A DNA stretch of 39,866 nt from Chloroflexota bacterium (GCA_013698095.1 JACCVQ010000082.1:1-39866); one strand, 5' to 3'. Shown: positions 13,981-23,641, numbered from the stretch's first letter. The notes: generated by a model not told the origin, from the sequence alone. Made by a program: numbers and translations.

Positions 13981-15537
13981 ATGGCGATCGCTGTTCGCAC
14001 ACCCCGGCTGCCTAAGTCCCTCGACGAGCTGGACGGCCTTCGCGCTGCCCGCTGGACCCGAGAGTCGACACGGGGTCAATACGACAATTACGGTCCCGAG
14101 GCTCAACGAGAGCAGCAGGATCGGGCGATCGAACGGTGGAAGCTCGTCGACGCCGGTCTCGAGTGGCAAGTCGCGCACTCTGGCCGGACCGTGGGTTCCA
14201 CGTCCCAATTTCGCGAGATGGTGGCCCGTGCCGGCCGCGACTATGACGTGCTGCTCGTTGGGTACGTCTCGAGGTTTGCACGCAATCTTCGAACCGCCGT
14301 CAACGCCCGTCACGACCTGCACGAGGCCGGGGCGGCCATCTTCTTCTGCGACGAGCAGGTCCTCTCTTCTGATGAGGACGAGTGGGAAGAGTGGGCGCGC
14401 GAGACGGTCGAGGCGGAGGCGTACAGCCGCCGGCTCGGCAAGCGGATCCGCGAGGGGTATGCGGCGAAGTTCCGCCGGCACGCCGATCCAGGGGGTCGCG
14501 CCCCGCTTGGCTTCCGAAGGACTTCAGAGCGGCCGCAGACTCTCGAGGTCGACTCATCCGCGATCGGTCGCGCAGTCAGCGTTTTCGAGAGATACGCGGC
14601 GGGTGCCCTATCGATCGACGAACTCGCCCGCGAACAGGGCATGAACGACCGGACGCTCAACGACATCCTGAAGAACCCCATCTACAACGGATGGGTAGTT
14701 CGAAAGGGCGAACGAGCTGCCGCTGCCTGGCGGGATTTGCCACCCGTTGACGACGTCCTTTGGGCCCGGGTCCAAGCGCTGCTCGTGGCGCGAACTCGCG
14801 GCGGCGGGCCTCGGCGAAGCGAGGTTCCGGACCCGTTGCGGGGCCTACTGCACTGCGTTTGCGGCTCGACGATCCGATCGGCAGGCTTCATGGGTGGCAA
14901 GCGCCGCCGCATCCACTCGACCCAGCCATGCCCTGAGGGCGTCACGAAGAAGATCTGGGACAGCGAGACGTGGCTCTCCCCGCTTGAAGCGCAGATCCGT
15001 GGGCTCCGCCTCGACGAGGCCACTGTTTTCGCCATCTTGGCCGCCCTTGTGCAGCCCGATCACGCGATCGTGCCGATCGACGGGGGGCGGATCGAGCGTC
15101 GACGGCGAGAACTCGCGTTCGACGTCGGGGCGGGCCGGATGAACGAGCGCGCGTTCCTCGCGGCCATGCGGCGACTGAACCAGGAGCACGCCGCGCTGAG
15201 CGAGGATCTGCCGAGGACGAGCATCGATGTCGGGACGGCAGTCGAGTACATCCGGACCTTCGCCGCAAGCTGGGCGAAGGCAAAGCCGCCAACGAGGGCG
15301 ACGATGATCCAGTCGGTCTACGAGGAGATCGTCGTTCGCGGAGAGGAGTTCGTCAGCGTCCGCCTCACACCTGAGGCGTACGCCCACGGTCTCGCGCTTG
15401 CCCTCCCCGCCGAGGTTGTCGTTCCCGCTCTTCCGACGTGGGGCGGACCGCGGCGCGGATCAAATATGGCATTGGCGCGCCCGACAGGATTCGAACCTGC
15501 GACCTTCGGCTCCGGAGGCCGACGCTCTATCCACTGA
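13981..15537 (+). CDS. Large serine recombinase (integrase)
   Basis: 518 residues. The resolvase domain starts with ARWTRESTRGQ, with nucleophile Ser29, and continues with VGYVSRFARNLRTA and a YSRRLGKRIREGY helix. The recombinase domain follows (PLGFRRTSE, DILKNPIYNGWVVRKGE). A zinc-ribbon-like part begins at LLHCVCGST, though only a reduced set of Cys is visible. A coiled-coil segment lies near residues 370-420. The last roughly 21 codons are antisense to tRNA-Arg, so the C-terminus depends on the integration junction. Large serine recombinases integrate and excise mobile elements; this one most likely moves the island that carries the Ubl operon. Confidence 0.88.
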   Translation: MAIAVRTPRLPKSLDELDGLRAARWTRESTRGQYDNYGPEAQREQQDRAIERWKLVDAGLEWQVAHSGRTVGSTSQFREMVARAGRDYDVLLVGYVSRFARNLRTAVNARHDLHEAGAAIFFCDEQVLSSDEDEWEEWARETVEAEAYSRRLGKRIREGYAAKFRRHADPGGRAPLGFRRTSERPQTLEVDSSAIGRAVSVFERYAAGALSIDELAREQGMNDRTLNDILKNPIYNGWVVRKGERAAAAWRDLPPVDDVLWARVQALLVARTRGGGPRRSEVPDPLRGLLHCVCGSTIRSAGFMGGKRRRIHSTQPCPEGVTKKIWDSETWLSPLEAQIRGLRLDEATVFAILAALVQPDHAIVPIDGGRIERRRRELAFDVGAGRMNERAFLAAMRRLNQEHAALSEDLPRTSIDVGTAVEYIRTFAASWAKAKPPTRATMIQSVYEEIVVRGEEFVSVRLTPEAYAHGLALALPAEVVVPALPTWGGPRRGSNMALARPTGFEPATFGSGGRRSIH

Positions 15538-15548
15538 GCTACAGGCGC
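15473..15548 (-). tRNA. tRNA-Arg(CCG)
   Basis: The minus strand folds as a full cloverleaf. The acceptor is GCGCCTG/CGGGCGC, the D-arm GCTC/GAGC, the anticodon stem TCGGC/GCCGA with loop CTCCGGA (anticodon CCG), and the T-arm GCAGG-TTCGAAT-CCTGT. The discriminator is G and CCA is encoded (15475-15473). Its 3' end points towards the serine recombinase, which fits use as an attachment site. Confidence 0.95.
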
Positions 15549-15676
15549 GCGGACCGCGATGATAGCGGTCGATCGAGTCTTGAGGGTCGACGCGGTGAGA
15601 CGGGGGCTGGCAACGCGCTATCGACGTGTTGAACCGACCGCCAGCTCACCTGACGCGCCCGCTTCCCAGAACGCCA

Positions 15677-15701
15677 TGACCCGCCCGAATCGGGCGGGTC
15701 A
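15677..15701 (-). terminator. Perfect inverted repeat downstream of the NIPSNAP gene
   Basis: TGACCCGCCCGA and TCGGGCGGGTCA are 12-bp arms with a one-base spacer. It lies 76 bases past the stop of the minus-strand NIPSNAP gene and before tRNA-Arg. No U-tract follows on either strand, so a terminator role is uncertain. Confidence 0.4.
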
Positions 15702-15777
15702 GGCCGGCTTCACGACCTCGAGATCAACCTCACCTCAACCCGGCGCAGCCCAACCAGGTGAGCATCGAGGATCGAGG

Positions 15778-16203
15778 TCAGCCGGGCGGTGTCTCGGGCA
15801 CGAACGTGGCGCGCGACGAACGGACCCAGCCATCCGGCGGGCCGTCGGCGTGGCTGCCTGCCGCCTCGCCCGCTGCCGGCCATGGCGCCGAGACGATCTG
15901 CTCGCCATCTCGGATCAGGGCCGCGTCGAGGAAGGTCACGCTGTACTCGAGCACGTGGTCCATCACGAGCGACTCACGCTCGAGCCACCAATCGGCGCCG
16001 TAGAAGGCGTCCTTCCGGGCGACCCGGTCGGCCTCGTCCGCGAACGATCGCAGCCAGACGAACGTGCTCGTCTCGCGATCCACGCCGGCGTATTCGACGC
16101 GGATGCCGTGCGGCTCGTGCTCTCGGATCGCCTCCTGGAAGATCGCCAGCCAGGACTCGAGCCGGCCGGGCTTGATCCGATAGCGGCGCAGCTCGGTGAT
16201 CAT
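15778..16203 (-). CDS. NIPSNAP-family protein
   Basis: 141 residues with the NIPSNAP/dimeric alpha-beta barrel pattern: MITELRRYRIKPGRLESWLAIF, then VEYAGVDRETSTFVWLRSFADEADR and FYGADWWLERES. Members are small dimeric proteins of mostly unknown function, some resembling antibiotic-biosynthesis monooxygenases without a cofactor. GGAGGAACCC precedes ATG 16203. It is transcribed away from the cyclophilin genes with a 400-base spacer that holds a strong hairpin. Confidence 0.8.
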   Translation of the reverse strand: MITELRRYRIKPGRLESWLAIFQEAIREHEPHGIRVEYAGVDRETSTFVWLRSFADEADRVARKDAFYGADWWLERESLVMDHVLEYSVTFLDAALIRDGEQIVSAPWPAAGEAAGSHADGPPDGWVRSSRATFVPETPPG

Positions 16204-16608
16204 CCGGGTTCCTCCAACGGCCGTGTGTCCTCAGCGTGCACGCCGGACAGGTCAGGCGACGTCATGTATGCGACGCGACGGACCAGGAACCCACGGTCGC
16301 GGACAGAGTTCGAGGCCGGCTCCCGAAGGAGCCGGCCTCGATGCTGTCCCGGTGAAAGTCCGGCGAACCGGACGCCCGCCACGCGCCAAGGGCATCTATC
16401 ACGTCGGCTGTACCGACTACCCTGACCCTACCTACCCATGACCTTGATGCTGGGGCAGCTTGGCTGATTTAACAGCACACGGTGATCCTAACCCGCACCC
16501 CCGGCCAAAGCCAAGAGTTTTGACAGCCCGTGCGATGTAAATTCCTTAACGTTGGTTGCGGCGACATTACGGTCCGCGAAACGGGCGCCGCCTGGTCTTC
16601 GGAACCGA
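16204..16608. other. 400-base spacer with a strong hairpin
   Basis: No gene is recognised. It holds a 13-bp perfect hairpin (16311-16340) and, towards 16510-16580, a more AT-rich stretch that may carry the NIPSNAP promoter. Confidence 0.45.
16311..16340 (-). terminator. Strong hairpin with CGAA loop
   Basis: CGAGGCCGGCTCC and GGAGCCGGCCTCG form a perfect 13-bp stem closed by a CGAA tetraloop. There is no U-tract on either side. It lies between the end of the cyclophilin operon and the NIPSNAP gene, so it may end read-through or protect an RNA 3' end. Confidence 0.4.
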
Positions 16609-17100
16609 TTACTCCTCGTGAACGGTGATCCCGGTGATCGCGACCGGATCGTCGGGCAGATCCTTCGAATTCCGCGGGGCTGACACGATGGCGTCGACCA
16701 CGTCCATGCCCTTCGTGACCTGGCCGAACAGGGTGTAGTTCTTCGGCAGCTTGCCGGTGAGGTCCTGGTGGCAGATGAAGAACTGGCTGCCGTTCGTGTT
16801 CGGCCCGGCGTTGGCCATCGCCAGCGAGCCGCGCAGGTAGTCGCCCTTGATCGGCTCGTCCTCGAACGTGTAACCGGGACCGCCCGTCCCCACCCGGCCG
16901 GCGTTCAGCGACGCCTTCTTGCCGTGCTGGCCATCGCCGACCTGGATGACGAAGCCCGGGATGACGCGGTGGAAGACGACGTCGTCGTAGTAGCCCTTCT
17001 TCGCGAGGTCGAGGAAGTTCTTCGTCGCCTTCGGGGCGTCGCTGGCGAACAGCTCGACGTCGATGTCGCCCTTCTCCGTGGCAATCGTTGCGCTGGTCAA
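16609..17100 (-). CDS. Cytoplasmic cyclophilin-type peptidyl-prolyl isomerase
   Basis: 163 residues with the cyclophilin core: DVVFHRVIPGFVIQVGDGQHG, SLAMANAGPNTNGSQFFICH and LFGQVTKGMDVVDAI. The catalytic Arg in FHRVIPGF and the QFF motif are present. It speeds prolyl cis-trans isomerisation during folding. The start is TTG 17100, supported by GAGGAGG six bases before. No signal peptide is seen. It follows a membrane-anchored paralogue on the same strand, so the pair would serve the inside and outside of the membrane. Confidence 0.92.
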   Translation of the reverse strand: MTSATIATEKGDIDVELFASDAPKATKNFLDLAKKGYYDDVVFHRVIPGFVIQVGDGQHGKKASLNAGRVGTGGPGYTFEDEPIKGDYLRGSLAMANAGPNTNGSQFFICHQDLTGKLPKNYTLFGQVTKGMDVVDAIVSAPRNSKDLPDDPVAITGITVHEE

Positions 17101-17155
17101 GATGACCCTCCTCGTGATGGGGCGGGGTGAGCCCGCGCCTGGATGTGGGGATGGA

Positions 17156-18061
17156 CTACGGACTGACGGTCAGCTTCGTCATGGCGACGGGCTGGCTCGG
17201 GCTCTCGGCGTCGGCAGCCTTGGCGATCGCGTCGACGACCTCCATGCCCTTCGTCGCCGAGCCGATGATCTGGTAGGTGTTGGCGCTGACGAGGGCCGTC
17301 TGGGCGCCGTCGTCGAGGACGATGAAGAACTGCGACCCGACGGAGTTCGGCTGGCTGGTGCGGGCCATGGCCAACGTTCCGCGCACGTACGGCGTCGTGA
17401 CCGGCTCGTCCTGGATCTCGTAGCCCGGACCGCCCGTCCCGGCCCGGCCGGAGCCGTAGCTCTCGACCCGGCCGTGCTGACCGTCGCCGCCCTGGATCAC
17501 GAATCCCGGCACGATCCGGTGGAACACGACGCCGTCGTAGTAGCCGCACTTCGCGAGGGCCAGGAAGTTGCCGACCGCGATCGGCGATAGGTCCGCCTTC
17601 AGGGTGAGCTCGATCGCGCCGAGCGAGGTGTCGATCGTGACGACCGAGGTCGAGCCGGCTGCGGCGGCCGGCGGCTGGGCGGTCGGGCAGCCGGCGATCG
17701 GGCCGCCACCGGACGCGCCCGCGCCGGACGATCCGGCACCGACGCCCGAGGACGAACCGGGCTGGCCGGAGCCCCCTGGTGCTCCGGACCCCGCGTAGAG
17801 GTCAGTGCTGGACAATGCCCCGCCACCGAGCTTGATCGCGCCGGACGCGAACCCGAGGCCGATTGCGACCACGACGATCGCGATCCCGGCCAGCCAGGCG
17901 GTCGGGATGCCGCTGCCGCGGACCGCGCCTCCGGGCCGCGTGGGACCGCCGGCGACGCGTCCGGTCGCGGGTCGTGCGATCGGGGCGGGACGAGGCGTGC
18001 TCTGGACGGCGCGCCGCTTCTTCGAGGAACGGGGGCGCTGGCGGTTCGGATCGGAGCTCAA
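17156..18061 (-). CDS. Membrane-anchored cyclophilin-type peptidyl-prolyl isomerase
   Basis: 301 residues from TTG 18061, which overlaps the stop of the HisA-like gene (TTGA). A basic, low-complexity cytoplasmic tail leads to one membrane segment (AWLAGIAIVVVAIGLGFASG), then a Gly/Ser/Pro linker, then a C-terminal cyclophilin domain (GVVFHRIVPGFVIQGGDG; LAMARTSQPNSVGSQFFI). The domain would face the outside and help fold exported proteins. A longer open frame upstream overlaps hisA and is Arg-rich noise. It likely arose as a duplicate of the adjacent cytoplasmic enzyme. Confidence 0.87.
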   Translation of the reverse strand: MSSDPNRQRPRSSKKRRAVQSTPRPAPIARPATGRVAGGPTRPGGAVRGSGIPTAWLAGIAIVVVAIGLGFASGAIKLGGGALSSTDLYAGSGAPGGSGQPGSSSGVGAGSSGAGASGGGPIAGCPTAQPPAAAAGSTSVVTIDTSLGAIELTLKADLSPIAVGNFLALAKCGYYDGVVFHRIVPGFVIQGGDGQHGRVESYGSGRAGTGGPGYEIQDEPVTTPYVRGTLAMARTSQPNSVGSQFFIVLDDGAQTALVSANTYQIIGSATKGMEVVDAIAKAADAESPSQPVAMTKLTVSP

Positions 18062-18759
18062 GCGGCAGCCTCCAGGGCGGCGGTGAAGTCGATGGCGCCC
18101 GACAGGAGCGCTTCGCCGAGGATGATGCCCGCGATTCCCGCGTCGCGCAGCCTGCGGATGCCGTCGAGGCCCGTGACCCCGCCGGCGACGAGGACGTCGA
18201 TGTCCGACCGGGCGGCCAGCGGGCCGAGGATCGTGAGGTCCGGCTCGTGGCCGCCGTGGGCGAGGACGAACCGGGCCACGCCGCGGTCCGCCAGCTCGGC
18301 GACGACGCCGGCGAGGGTCGGCGAACCGGTCCGTTGCCACGGGAACGCGGTCAGTCGGTTCGGCCGCGGATCCAGCCCGACTGCCAGCCACGCTCCGGCG
18401 ACCTCGAGCCCTTCCGCGAGTGCGGCGGGATCGTCGGCGATGGCCATGGAGGTCACGACCCGGGTCGCCCCGGCGGCGAATGCCAGGCGGATCCCGTCGG
18501 CGCTGTCGACGCCACCCGCCACCTGGATCGGGATCGCGATCCGTGACGCGATCGAGCCGACCGCCTCCAGGTTGCCGGGCCGGCCGGTCCGCGCCCCCTC
18601 GAAATCGACGAGGTGGATCAGGCGCGCCCCGCGCTCGACGAAGTTCTCGGCGATCCGGTCCGGGCGGTCCGTGGGGGCGCCGACGCCGGTCGAGGCGCCG
18701 GGCCAGAACACGACCCGCGAGCGGCCCTTGTCGAGATCGATCGACGGGATGACCTGCAC
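18058..18759 (-). CDS. HisA-like phosphoribosyl isomerase, divergent
   Basis: 233 residues from GTG 18759, one base past the DUF885 stop. The HisA/HisF barrel pattern is clear: VIPSIDLDKGRSRVV with the first catalytic Asp, ARLIHLVDFEGARTG, QVAGGVDSADGIR, VGLDPR and VLVAGGVTGLDG (phosphate sites). The usual second-half motif DGT-L-x-G-P-N is replaced by GGHEPDLTILGPL, so the second catalytic Asp is not evident. It may be a histidine-pathway HisA that has drifted or a related isomerase with a different substrate. It is not in a his operon here, but between DUF885 and cyclophilin genes. Confidence 0.7.
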   Translation of the reverse strand: MQVIPSIDLDKGRSRVVFWPGASTGVGAPTDRPDRIAENFVERGARLIHLVDFEGARTGRPGNLEAVGSIASRIAIPIQVAGGVDSADGIRLAFAAGATRVVTSMAIADDPAALAEGLEVAGAWLAVGLDPRPNRLTAFPWQRTGSPTLAGVVAELADRGVARFVLAHGGHEPDLTILGPLAARSDIDVLVAGGVTGLDGIRRLRDAGIAGIILGEALLSGAIDFTAALEAAA

Positions 18760-18760
18760 G

Positions 18761-20539
18761 TCAGGCGCGCGCAGCCCGCTGGGCGCCGGAGCCGCTGCCA
18801 GCCTGCCGCGATCGCGCCGCATCCGTCGTTCCGACCGCTCCCGCCCCTCCCGCCGTCCCGTCGGCAATCCGGTCGGCCAGGATCCGGCGGTGGAAGCTGA
18901 TCGGCAGCGAGCCGTTGTTCAGCAGCGTGTCGTGGAAGTCGCGGAGCGAGAACGCGCTCCCGAGGCGAGTCTGCTCGTCGGCCCGGAGGCCGAGCAGGAG
19001 AACCTTGCCGAGCAGGTACGAGAGCTGGTAGGTGGGGGTGTACGTGTAGCGCCGGACCTCGGCCCGGGCGTTCGCCTCCTCGAAGCTCGTCTGCTCGACG
19101 AGGAACCGGACCGCCTCGTCGACCGCGATCTCGCCGCGATGCATCTTCACGTCCAGGATGATCCGACAGGCTCGCCAGATCGCGTCGGTATGCATGTTCA
19201 GGCGGAAGTTCGGGGCGGCGTCGAAGCCCTGCTCGCGCATCATCTGCTCCGAGTACATCCCCCAGCCCTCGACGAACTCCGGGGCGTCGGTCAGCAGCCG
19301 GGTCAGGGACGGGTGGCCGTTCGCGACATGGAGCTGGAGGTGATGGCCGGGGTAGGCCTCGTGGATGCTCGTGTTGCTGATCGAGCTGAAGTTGTGCTCG
19401 AGCATCGCGTTCGGGTCGTCGCCGACCGACGGCGTGACGATGTAGATGCCTTTGGGCTTCGGGTCGAACTTGGGCGGCGAGAAGTAGGCAGCGAACGGGA
19501 TCACGTTGCGCAGGTAGTCGGGTGTCCGGACGACCTCGATCCGCTCGTCGGACGGGACGGTCACGATGTCGTGGTCGATCAGGTACTGGCGCGAGCGGTG
19601 CATGACGTCGCGGTAGGCGTCGAGCGCCTCCTCGAACGTCGCCGGATGGTCAGCCTTGAGGCGACCGATGACCTCCGTCTCGGTCGATCGATCGTCGACC
19701 TCCGTAGCGGCACGGATCCGCGCCGCCTTCTGGGTCTCGAGCTGGTCTTCGCCGATCTCGAGGATGGCGTCGGCGTCGAGCCCGTCGAATGCGCGCAGGC
19801 CGACGAGCTCGTCATAGCGCTCGCGGCCGAGGGCCCAGTCGTCGGTTCCCGCGGCGAGCGACTCCTTCAGCCAGGCGCCGTGGTCGGCGATTGCCGCCCG
19901 GGCCGTGTCGGCTGCGGTCTCGAGCCGGCGGCGCTCGGCGACGGGCAGGTCGGCGCCGGCCGTCACGATCTCGGCGAAGAACGAGGGCAGGTCGGCGGCC
20001 GATTCGATCTCGAGCTGCTGCCAGCCGCGGACCTGCGGCACGACGGCCCGGCTGCGCGCCTCGGCGAGGAACGTCGGGACGGCCTCGAGCCGGCTGGCGA
20101 TCAGGTCGAGCCGCTCGGGGAGGCCCGCAAAGTCCTGGGCGAAGACGAGGAACAGGGCGTCGCCAACGAGGTCGAGGGCGGTGGAGCGGCGCTCCCAGGT
20201 CCGGACTTCCTCGGTATCAAAGATCGCCCGCGTGACGTTGTGGATCTCGAGGTCGCGCTCGAGCCGGATCTCCGGCGAGAGGTCCGCCTCGTCGATCGCC
20301 TCGACCGCGGCGAGGTGCACCTTCTCGGCGGCCAGCTCGGCCAGGACGGCATCGCGCGTCCCGTCGCCCAGGCGGCGATCCTCGGTGTGGATGCCGAGGT
20401 AGGTGCCCACGATCGGGTTGTCGGCCACGAGCCGTCGGAAGCGGGCCTCGACGAGATCGAGGAAAGCGTCGTCGCGGGGGCCGGGATCGGCCGTCTGCGC
20501 GGGACGAGTCAGGACGACGTCCTGAAGGCTGTCGGTCAC
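18761..20539 (-). CDS. DUF885-family metallopeptidase-like protein
   Basis: 592 residues. DUF885 proteins are related to M3/M32-like zinc peptidases. The zinc motif is visible as HEAYPGHH (HExxxHH), with later EGWGMYSEQM carrying a further Glu. The N-terminal third is helical, no signal peptide is seen, and the C-terminal 40 residues are low complexity. Members are often annotated as dipeptidyl or oligo-peptidases, but substrates are mostly unknown. It is the first gene of the DUF885-hisA-cyclophilin-cyclophilin run. Confidence 0.87.
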   Translation of the reverse strand: MTDSLQDVVLTRPAQTADPGPRDDAFLDLVEARFRRLVADNPIVGTYLGIHTEDRRLGDGTRDAVLAELAAEKVHLAAVEAIDEADLSPEIRLERDLEIHNVTRAIFDTEEVRTWERRSTALDLVGDALFLVFAQDFAGLPERLDLIASRLEAVPTFLAEARSRAVVPQVRGWQQLEIESAADLPSFFAEIVTAGADLPVAERRRLETAADTARAAIADHGAWLKESLAAGTDDWALGRERYDELVGLRAFDGLDADAILEIGEDQLETQKAARIRAATEVDDRSTETEVIGRLKADHPATFEEALDAYRDVMHRSRQYLIDHDIVTVPSDERIEVVRTPDYLRNVIPFAAYFSPPKFDPKPKGIYIVTPSVGDDPNAMLEHNFSSISNTSIHEAYPGHHLQLHVANGHPSLTRLLTDAPEFVEGWGMYSEQMMREQGFDAAPNFRLNMHTDAIWRACRIILDVKMHRGEIAVDEAVRFLVEQTSFEEANARAEVRRYTYTPTYQLSYLLGKVLLLGLRADEQTRLGSAFSLRDFHDTLLNNGSLPISFHRRILADRIADGTAGGAGAVGTTDAARSRQAGSGSGAQRAARA

Positions 20540-20678
20540 GAATCTCTCCTGGGTGCGGGCTCGTGGCTGGCCCGGTTCGCGCCTCGGGCGGCGCCGCGGA
20601 GGCCCAGCGCGGTGGGCTCGGCGAAGGAGCCTGAGTGTCGCCGATCGGACGGGATCGCGCCGACGAGGCGCCCGCGGC

Positions 20679-21794
20679 TCACGCCGTGACGGCCGCTTTC
20701 ATGGCCCCCAGCTCGGCGAGCGCCGCCTCGACAGCTGCCGCGACGCGATCGATATCCGCGGCGACGATCCCGCTGTTCGTCGCCGCCCGGACCTGGTCGT
20801 GGGGATAGCGCTCGAGGCGGACGCCACGCGACGCGACCGCGGCGACGAACGCCGCCCGGTCGGCGGCAACCCGGAAGAGGACGAAGTTGGTCCGGACCCG
20901 GCTCGGGTCGAGTGGCTCGTCGTCGCCGCCGGGCTGGGCGATGTCGCCGGGCGAGCGAACGCCCGGGATCGCCGCCAGGCGTTCGGCGAGGCGCCGTGCG
21001 TTGGCGTGATCGTCGGCGAGCCGCGCGATCATCCCCGCGTCGCCATCACGGAGGGCGATCAACCCGGCCGCCGCCAGGATCCCCGCCTGGCGCATCCCGC
21101 CACCGAGGAGCTTCCGGGCGCGCCGGGCCCGGCCGACGAAGGCCGTGGAGCCCACGACGACCGAGCCGGCCGGGCAGGACAGGCCCTTCGACAGGCAGAA
21201 GGTGAGCGAGTCGGCGGGTGCGGCGAGCTCGGCCGGGGCAACTCCGAGCGCGACCACCGAGTTGAAGAACCGCGCCCCGTCGACGTGGAGCGGCACCCCG
21301 TGCTCGTGGGCGATCGCGGCAACCTGCTGGGTGTAGGCCACGGACAGCGGCTGATTCCCCGAGTGGCTGTGCGCGTTCTCGATCGCGACAAGGGCGGTGA
21401 TTGGCTCGTGATCGTCGCTCGGGTCGCGGAATGATGCGGCGATGGCGTCCGGATCGAGCGTCCCGTCCGGCCGGTCCCGGAGCTGCAGGACGCTCGCCCC
21501 GACCACCACGGCGTGGCCGGCCGCCTCGTCGCGGACCATGTGGCTCTGGGACCCGGCGATGATCTCGCCCCCGCGCGGGACGTGGGCCATCTGCGAGACG
21601 AGGTTGCCCATCGTCCCGGTCGAGACGAAAAGCCCCGCCTCCTTGCCCAGCAGATCGGCGGCCCGCTCCTCGAGGGCGTTGATCGTCGGGTCCTCGCCGA
21701 ACACGTCGTCGCCAACCTCGGCGGCGGCCATCGCCCGGCGCATCTCGGCGGTCGGCTGGGTAACGGTGTCGGAGCGGAGGTCGAGGACGGTCAC
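20679..21794 (-). CDS. ltaE: Low-specificity L-threonine aldolase
   Basis: A 371-residue PLP enzyme of the threonine aldolase/beta-eliminating lyase family, cleaving threonine to glycine and acetaldehyde. It opens with [19 protein letters not shown], typical of the family, followed by [24 protein letters not shown] (PLP-contact Asp) and [13 protein letters not shown] with the PLP-binding Lys. The start is GTG 21794. A TATACT box eight bases upstream suggests a leaderless transcript. It is divergent from the next gene. Confidence 0.9.
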   Translation of the reverse strand: MTVLDLRSDTVTQPTAEMRRAMAAAEVGDDVFGEDPTINALEERAADLLGKEAGLFVSTGTMGNLVSQMAHVPRGGEIIAGSQSHMVRDEAAGHAVVVGASVLQLRDRPDGTLDPDAIAASFRDPSDDHEPITALVAIENAHSHSGNQPLSVAYTQQVAAIAHEHGVPLHVDGARFFNSVVALGVAPAELAAPADSLTFCLSKGLSCPAGSVVVGSTAFVGRARRARKLLGGGMRQAGILAAAGLIALRDGDAGMIARLADDHANARRLAERLAAIPGVRSPGDIAQPGGDDEPLDPSRVRTNFVLFRVAADRAAFVAAVASRGVRLERYPHDQVRAATNSGIVAADIDRVAAAVEAALAELGAMKAAVTA

Positions 21795-21872
21795 GGGCCG
21801 CGAGTATAGGGCGGCCGGACGCCGCCGAGAGCTGACACCAGGCCTCCCCGCGTCGCCGGCGTCCCGCCGTTG

Positions 21873-21878
21873 TAGGGT
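21873..21878 (+). promoter_or_regulatory. -10-like box, leaderless start
   Basis: TAGGGT ends six bases before ATG 21885, and no Shine-Dalgarno sequence is present. The same TANNNT arrangement occurs before several other genes in the window. Confidence 0.4.
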
Positions 21879-21884
21879 GCCGGC

Positions 21885-23573
21885 ATGACCGAACGACGGG
21901 GCGATCCGGGCTACTCCGTCGCGACCCAGCGCCTGGGCGGTGACGGCGACGGACCCCGCGGCCGGCGCCGGACGCTGATCTCGGTCCTGATCGTCGTCGT
22001 CGCGGTCTCGATCGTCGGGATCAGTCTAGCGAGCGAGCGCCTCGCCGAGCGACCATCGCTCGACCTGTCGTTCCTGCCGACGCCGACGCCCCGGTCAACG
22101 CCGTCAGCGACACCAGCCCCGACGGTCAGGGCCCTGCCCAGCGACCTGCCGCGGATCACCCGCGGCGACGAGATCCGGGCGGGCCTGATCCCCTTCACGA
22201 GCGAGGGCTTCCACCTCCTCGACATGGCCACCGGCAACGTCGTGGACGGCCCTCCGGCTGACTTCGGGCGAGACCTCGTTTTCGACGACCCGGACAGCGA
22301 TGGATGGCTGTGCATCTGCCTCAGGGACGAGCTTGCCGATGGGTCGTTCCAGACCACGGCCCAGCTGATCCGGATCGAGTCCTATGGCTCCGCCTGGGAC
22401 CTCGTCGCCGATGGACCTCAGCTCCCGACCCCCACGGGCGACGAGCAAATCTCGACGGACATCGACCTGGCGCCGGATCGCAGCCACGGCCTTCTGGCGG
22501 TGACCCTCGGGTTCGGATTGGACCGGAACGTGGCGGTCGCGCCGATCTCCCTCGGGGCCCCTGGGTCGATCGATTCGCTCGTTGAGCTGCCGGAGGCGCC
22601 GCCACCGACCGCCGGCGGATCGCCGGCTCCCGGCGATTCGCCGGCTCCGACGTCGTCCGAGCCGATCCAGCCCGAAAACGTCAGCTTCGACGGGCCCCAC
22701 ATCCGGATCTCGCCGGACGGGCGTGCGGCGGTCGTCTGGGACACCGTCCAGGTGTTCGAAGGCTCGGTCGAGACGACGCGCACCCGAGCGTGGCGACTGG
22801 ACCTAAACAGCGACGGGTCGATCGCGACGGTCGAGCCGTGGCGGGGGCTGGACGAGCTGCCACCGTTCTGCCAGAGCGTCGCGTACGTCGCGGCCGAGCG
22901 CTTGATCTGGATCTGCCCAACGTTCGCGGCAGGGCCCACCACGTCAATCAGGGTCATGGATGCCGCTGGCCGAACGATGGTCGCGGCGAACATCCCGGCG
23001 AGCCCGGACGGGTTTTCCATCGAACCGCTCGTGGACCGGGCGAGCGGCGAGGTCTACCTCTGGGACCAGATGGGGCTCGGGCTGATCCGGCTCGACGTCG
23101 CCACGCTGACCCCTGAATCGACGGTGTACGACGCCGCGGCCGAGTTCTCGGCCGGCCTGGCGCCGCACGTGCTGCCGCGCGAGCCTGATTGGGTAGCGGG
23201 CGGCTCGGCGCTCCTGGTCGGCGGGTTCGGCCAGATCGCGGCCTCCGCGGACGGGACGCGGCTGTACCTGCTGGGACGGCGCCAGCCGACGAACCGCGAG
23301 TCGAACGGCCCGGAGACGCTCGGGGTCTTCGTCGTCGATCGAGCGACGTTGGCACTCGTCGATCGCTGGGCGCCGGCCGCCGCCTACTACACCATTGCCG
23401 CCCTCCCGGATGGGCAGTCGGTGGCGATCGGTGCGATCGGCGGTCTCGACACGACCGGTCTGGAGACGTCGTGGACGGCGTCGCTGACACTCCACGATGC
23501 CCAGGACGGCCGGATCGTCGCCCGCTACGGCAGGCTCGGCCAATACCTGCCGCCGATGGTCATTCCGCGCTGA
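21885..23573 (+). CDS. Membrane-anchored extracellular protein of unknown function
   Basis: 562 residues. A short basic cytoplasmic N-terminus and one membrane segment ([20 protein letters not shown]) lead to a Pro/Thr linker ([17 protein letters not shown]). A large extracellular part follows with repeated motifs such as [27 protein letters not shown] and [14 protein letters not shown], which suggest a beta-propeller. A second Pro-rich insert lies near residues 235-265. No catalytic motif is recognised. It is likely surface-exposed and possibly a sensor or binding protein. Confidence 0.7.
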   Translation: MTERRGDPGYSVATQRLGGDGDGPRGRRRTLISVLIVVVAVSIVGISLASERLAERPSLDLSFLPTPTPRSTPSATPAPTVRALPSDLPRITRGDEIRAGLIPFTSEGFHLLDMATGNVVDGPPADFGRDLVFDDPDSDGWLCICLRDELADGSFQTTAQLIRIESYGSAWDLVADGPQLPTPTGDEQISTDIDLAPDRSHGLLAVTLGFGLDRNVAVAPISLGAPGSIDSLVELPEAPPPTAGGSPAPGDSPAPTSSEPIQPENVSFDGPHIRISPDGRAAVVWDTVQVFEGSVETTRTRAWRLDLNSDGSIATVEPWRGLDELPPFCQSVAYVAAERLIWICPTFAAGPTTSIRVMDAAGRTMVAANIPASPDGFSIEPLVDRASGEVYLWDQMGLGLIRLDVATLTPESTVYDAAAEFSAGLAPHVLPREPDWVAGGSALLVGGFGQIAASADGTRLYLLGRRQPTNRESNGPETLGVFVVDRATLALVDRWAPAAAYYTIAALPDGQSVAIGAIGGLDTTGLETSWTASLTLHDAQDGRIVARYGRLGQYLPPMVIPR

Positions 23574-23641
23574 GCGCGTGATCCTTGCCCGAATGGCGAC
23601 ATTCGTGACGGCCTCTGCTATCCTCCGCACTCGCCGCAACT

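Noticed and set aside
16341..16400. Cobalamin-riboswitch-like string (CCGGTGAAAGTCCGG ... CCGCCAC)
   Set aside because: Only a short part resembles the B12 box context, the rest of the fold was not found, and no B12-related gene lies downstream.
18062..18391. Arg-rich N-terminal extension of the membrane-anchored cyclophilin
   Set aside because: It overlaps the HisA-like gene and is compositional noise; TTG 18061 gives a sensible signal-anchor protein.
18083..20689. Very long plus-strand open frame (868 codons) opposite the DUF885 and HisA-like genes
   Set aside because: It is antisense to well-supported genes, has no recognisable domains and is rich in Arg/Asp/Gly, as expected from high-GC shadow frames.
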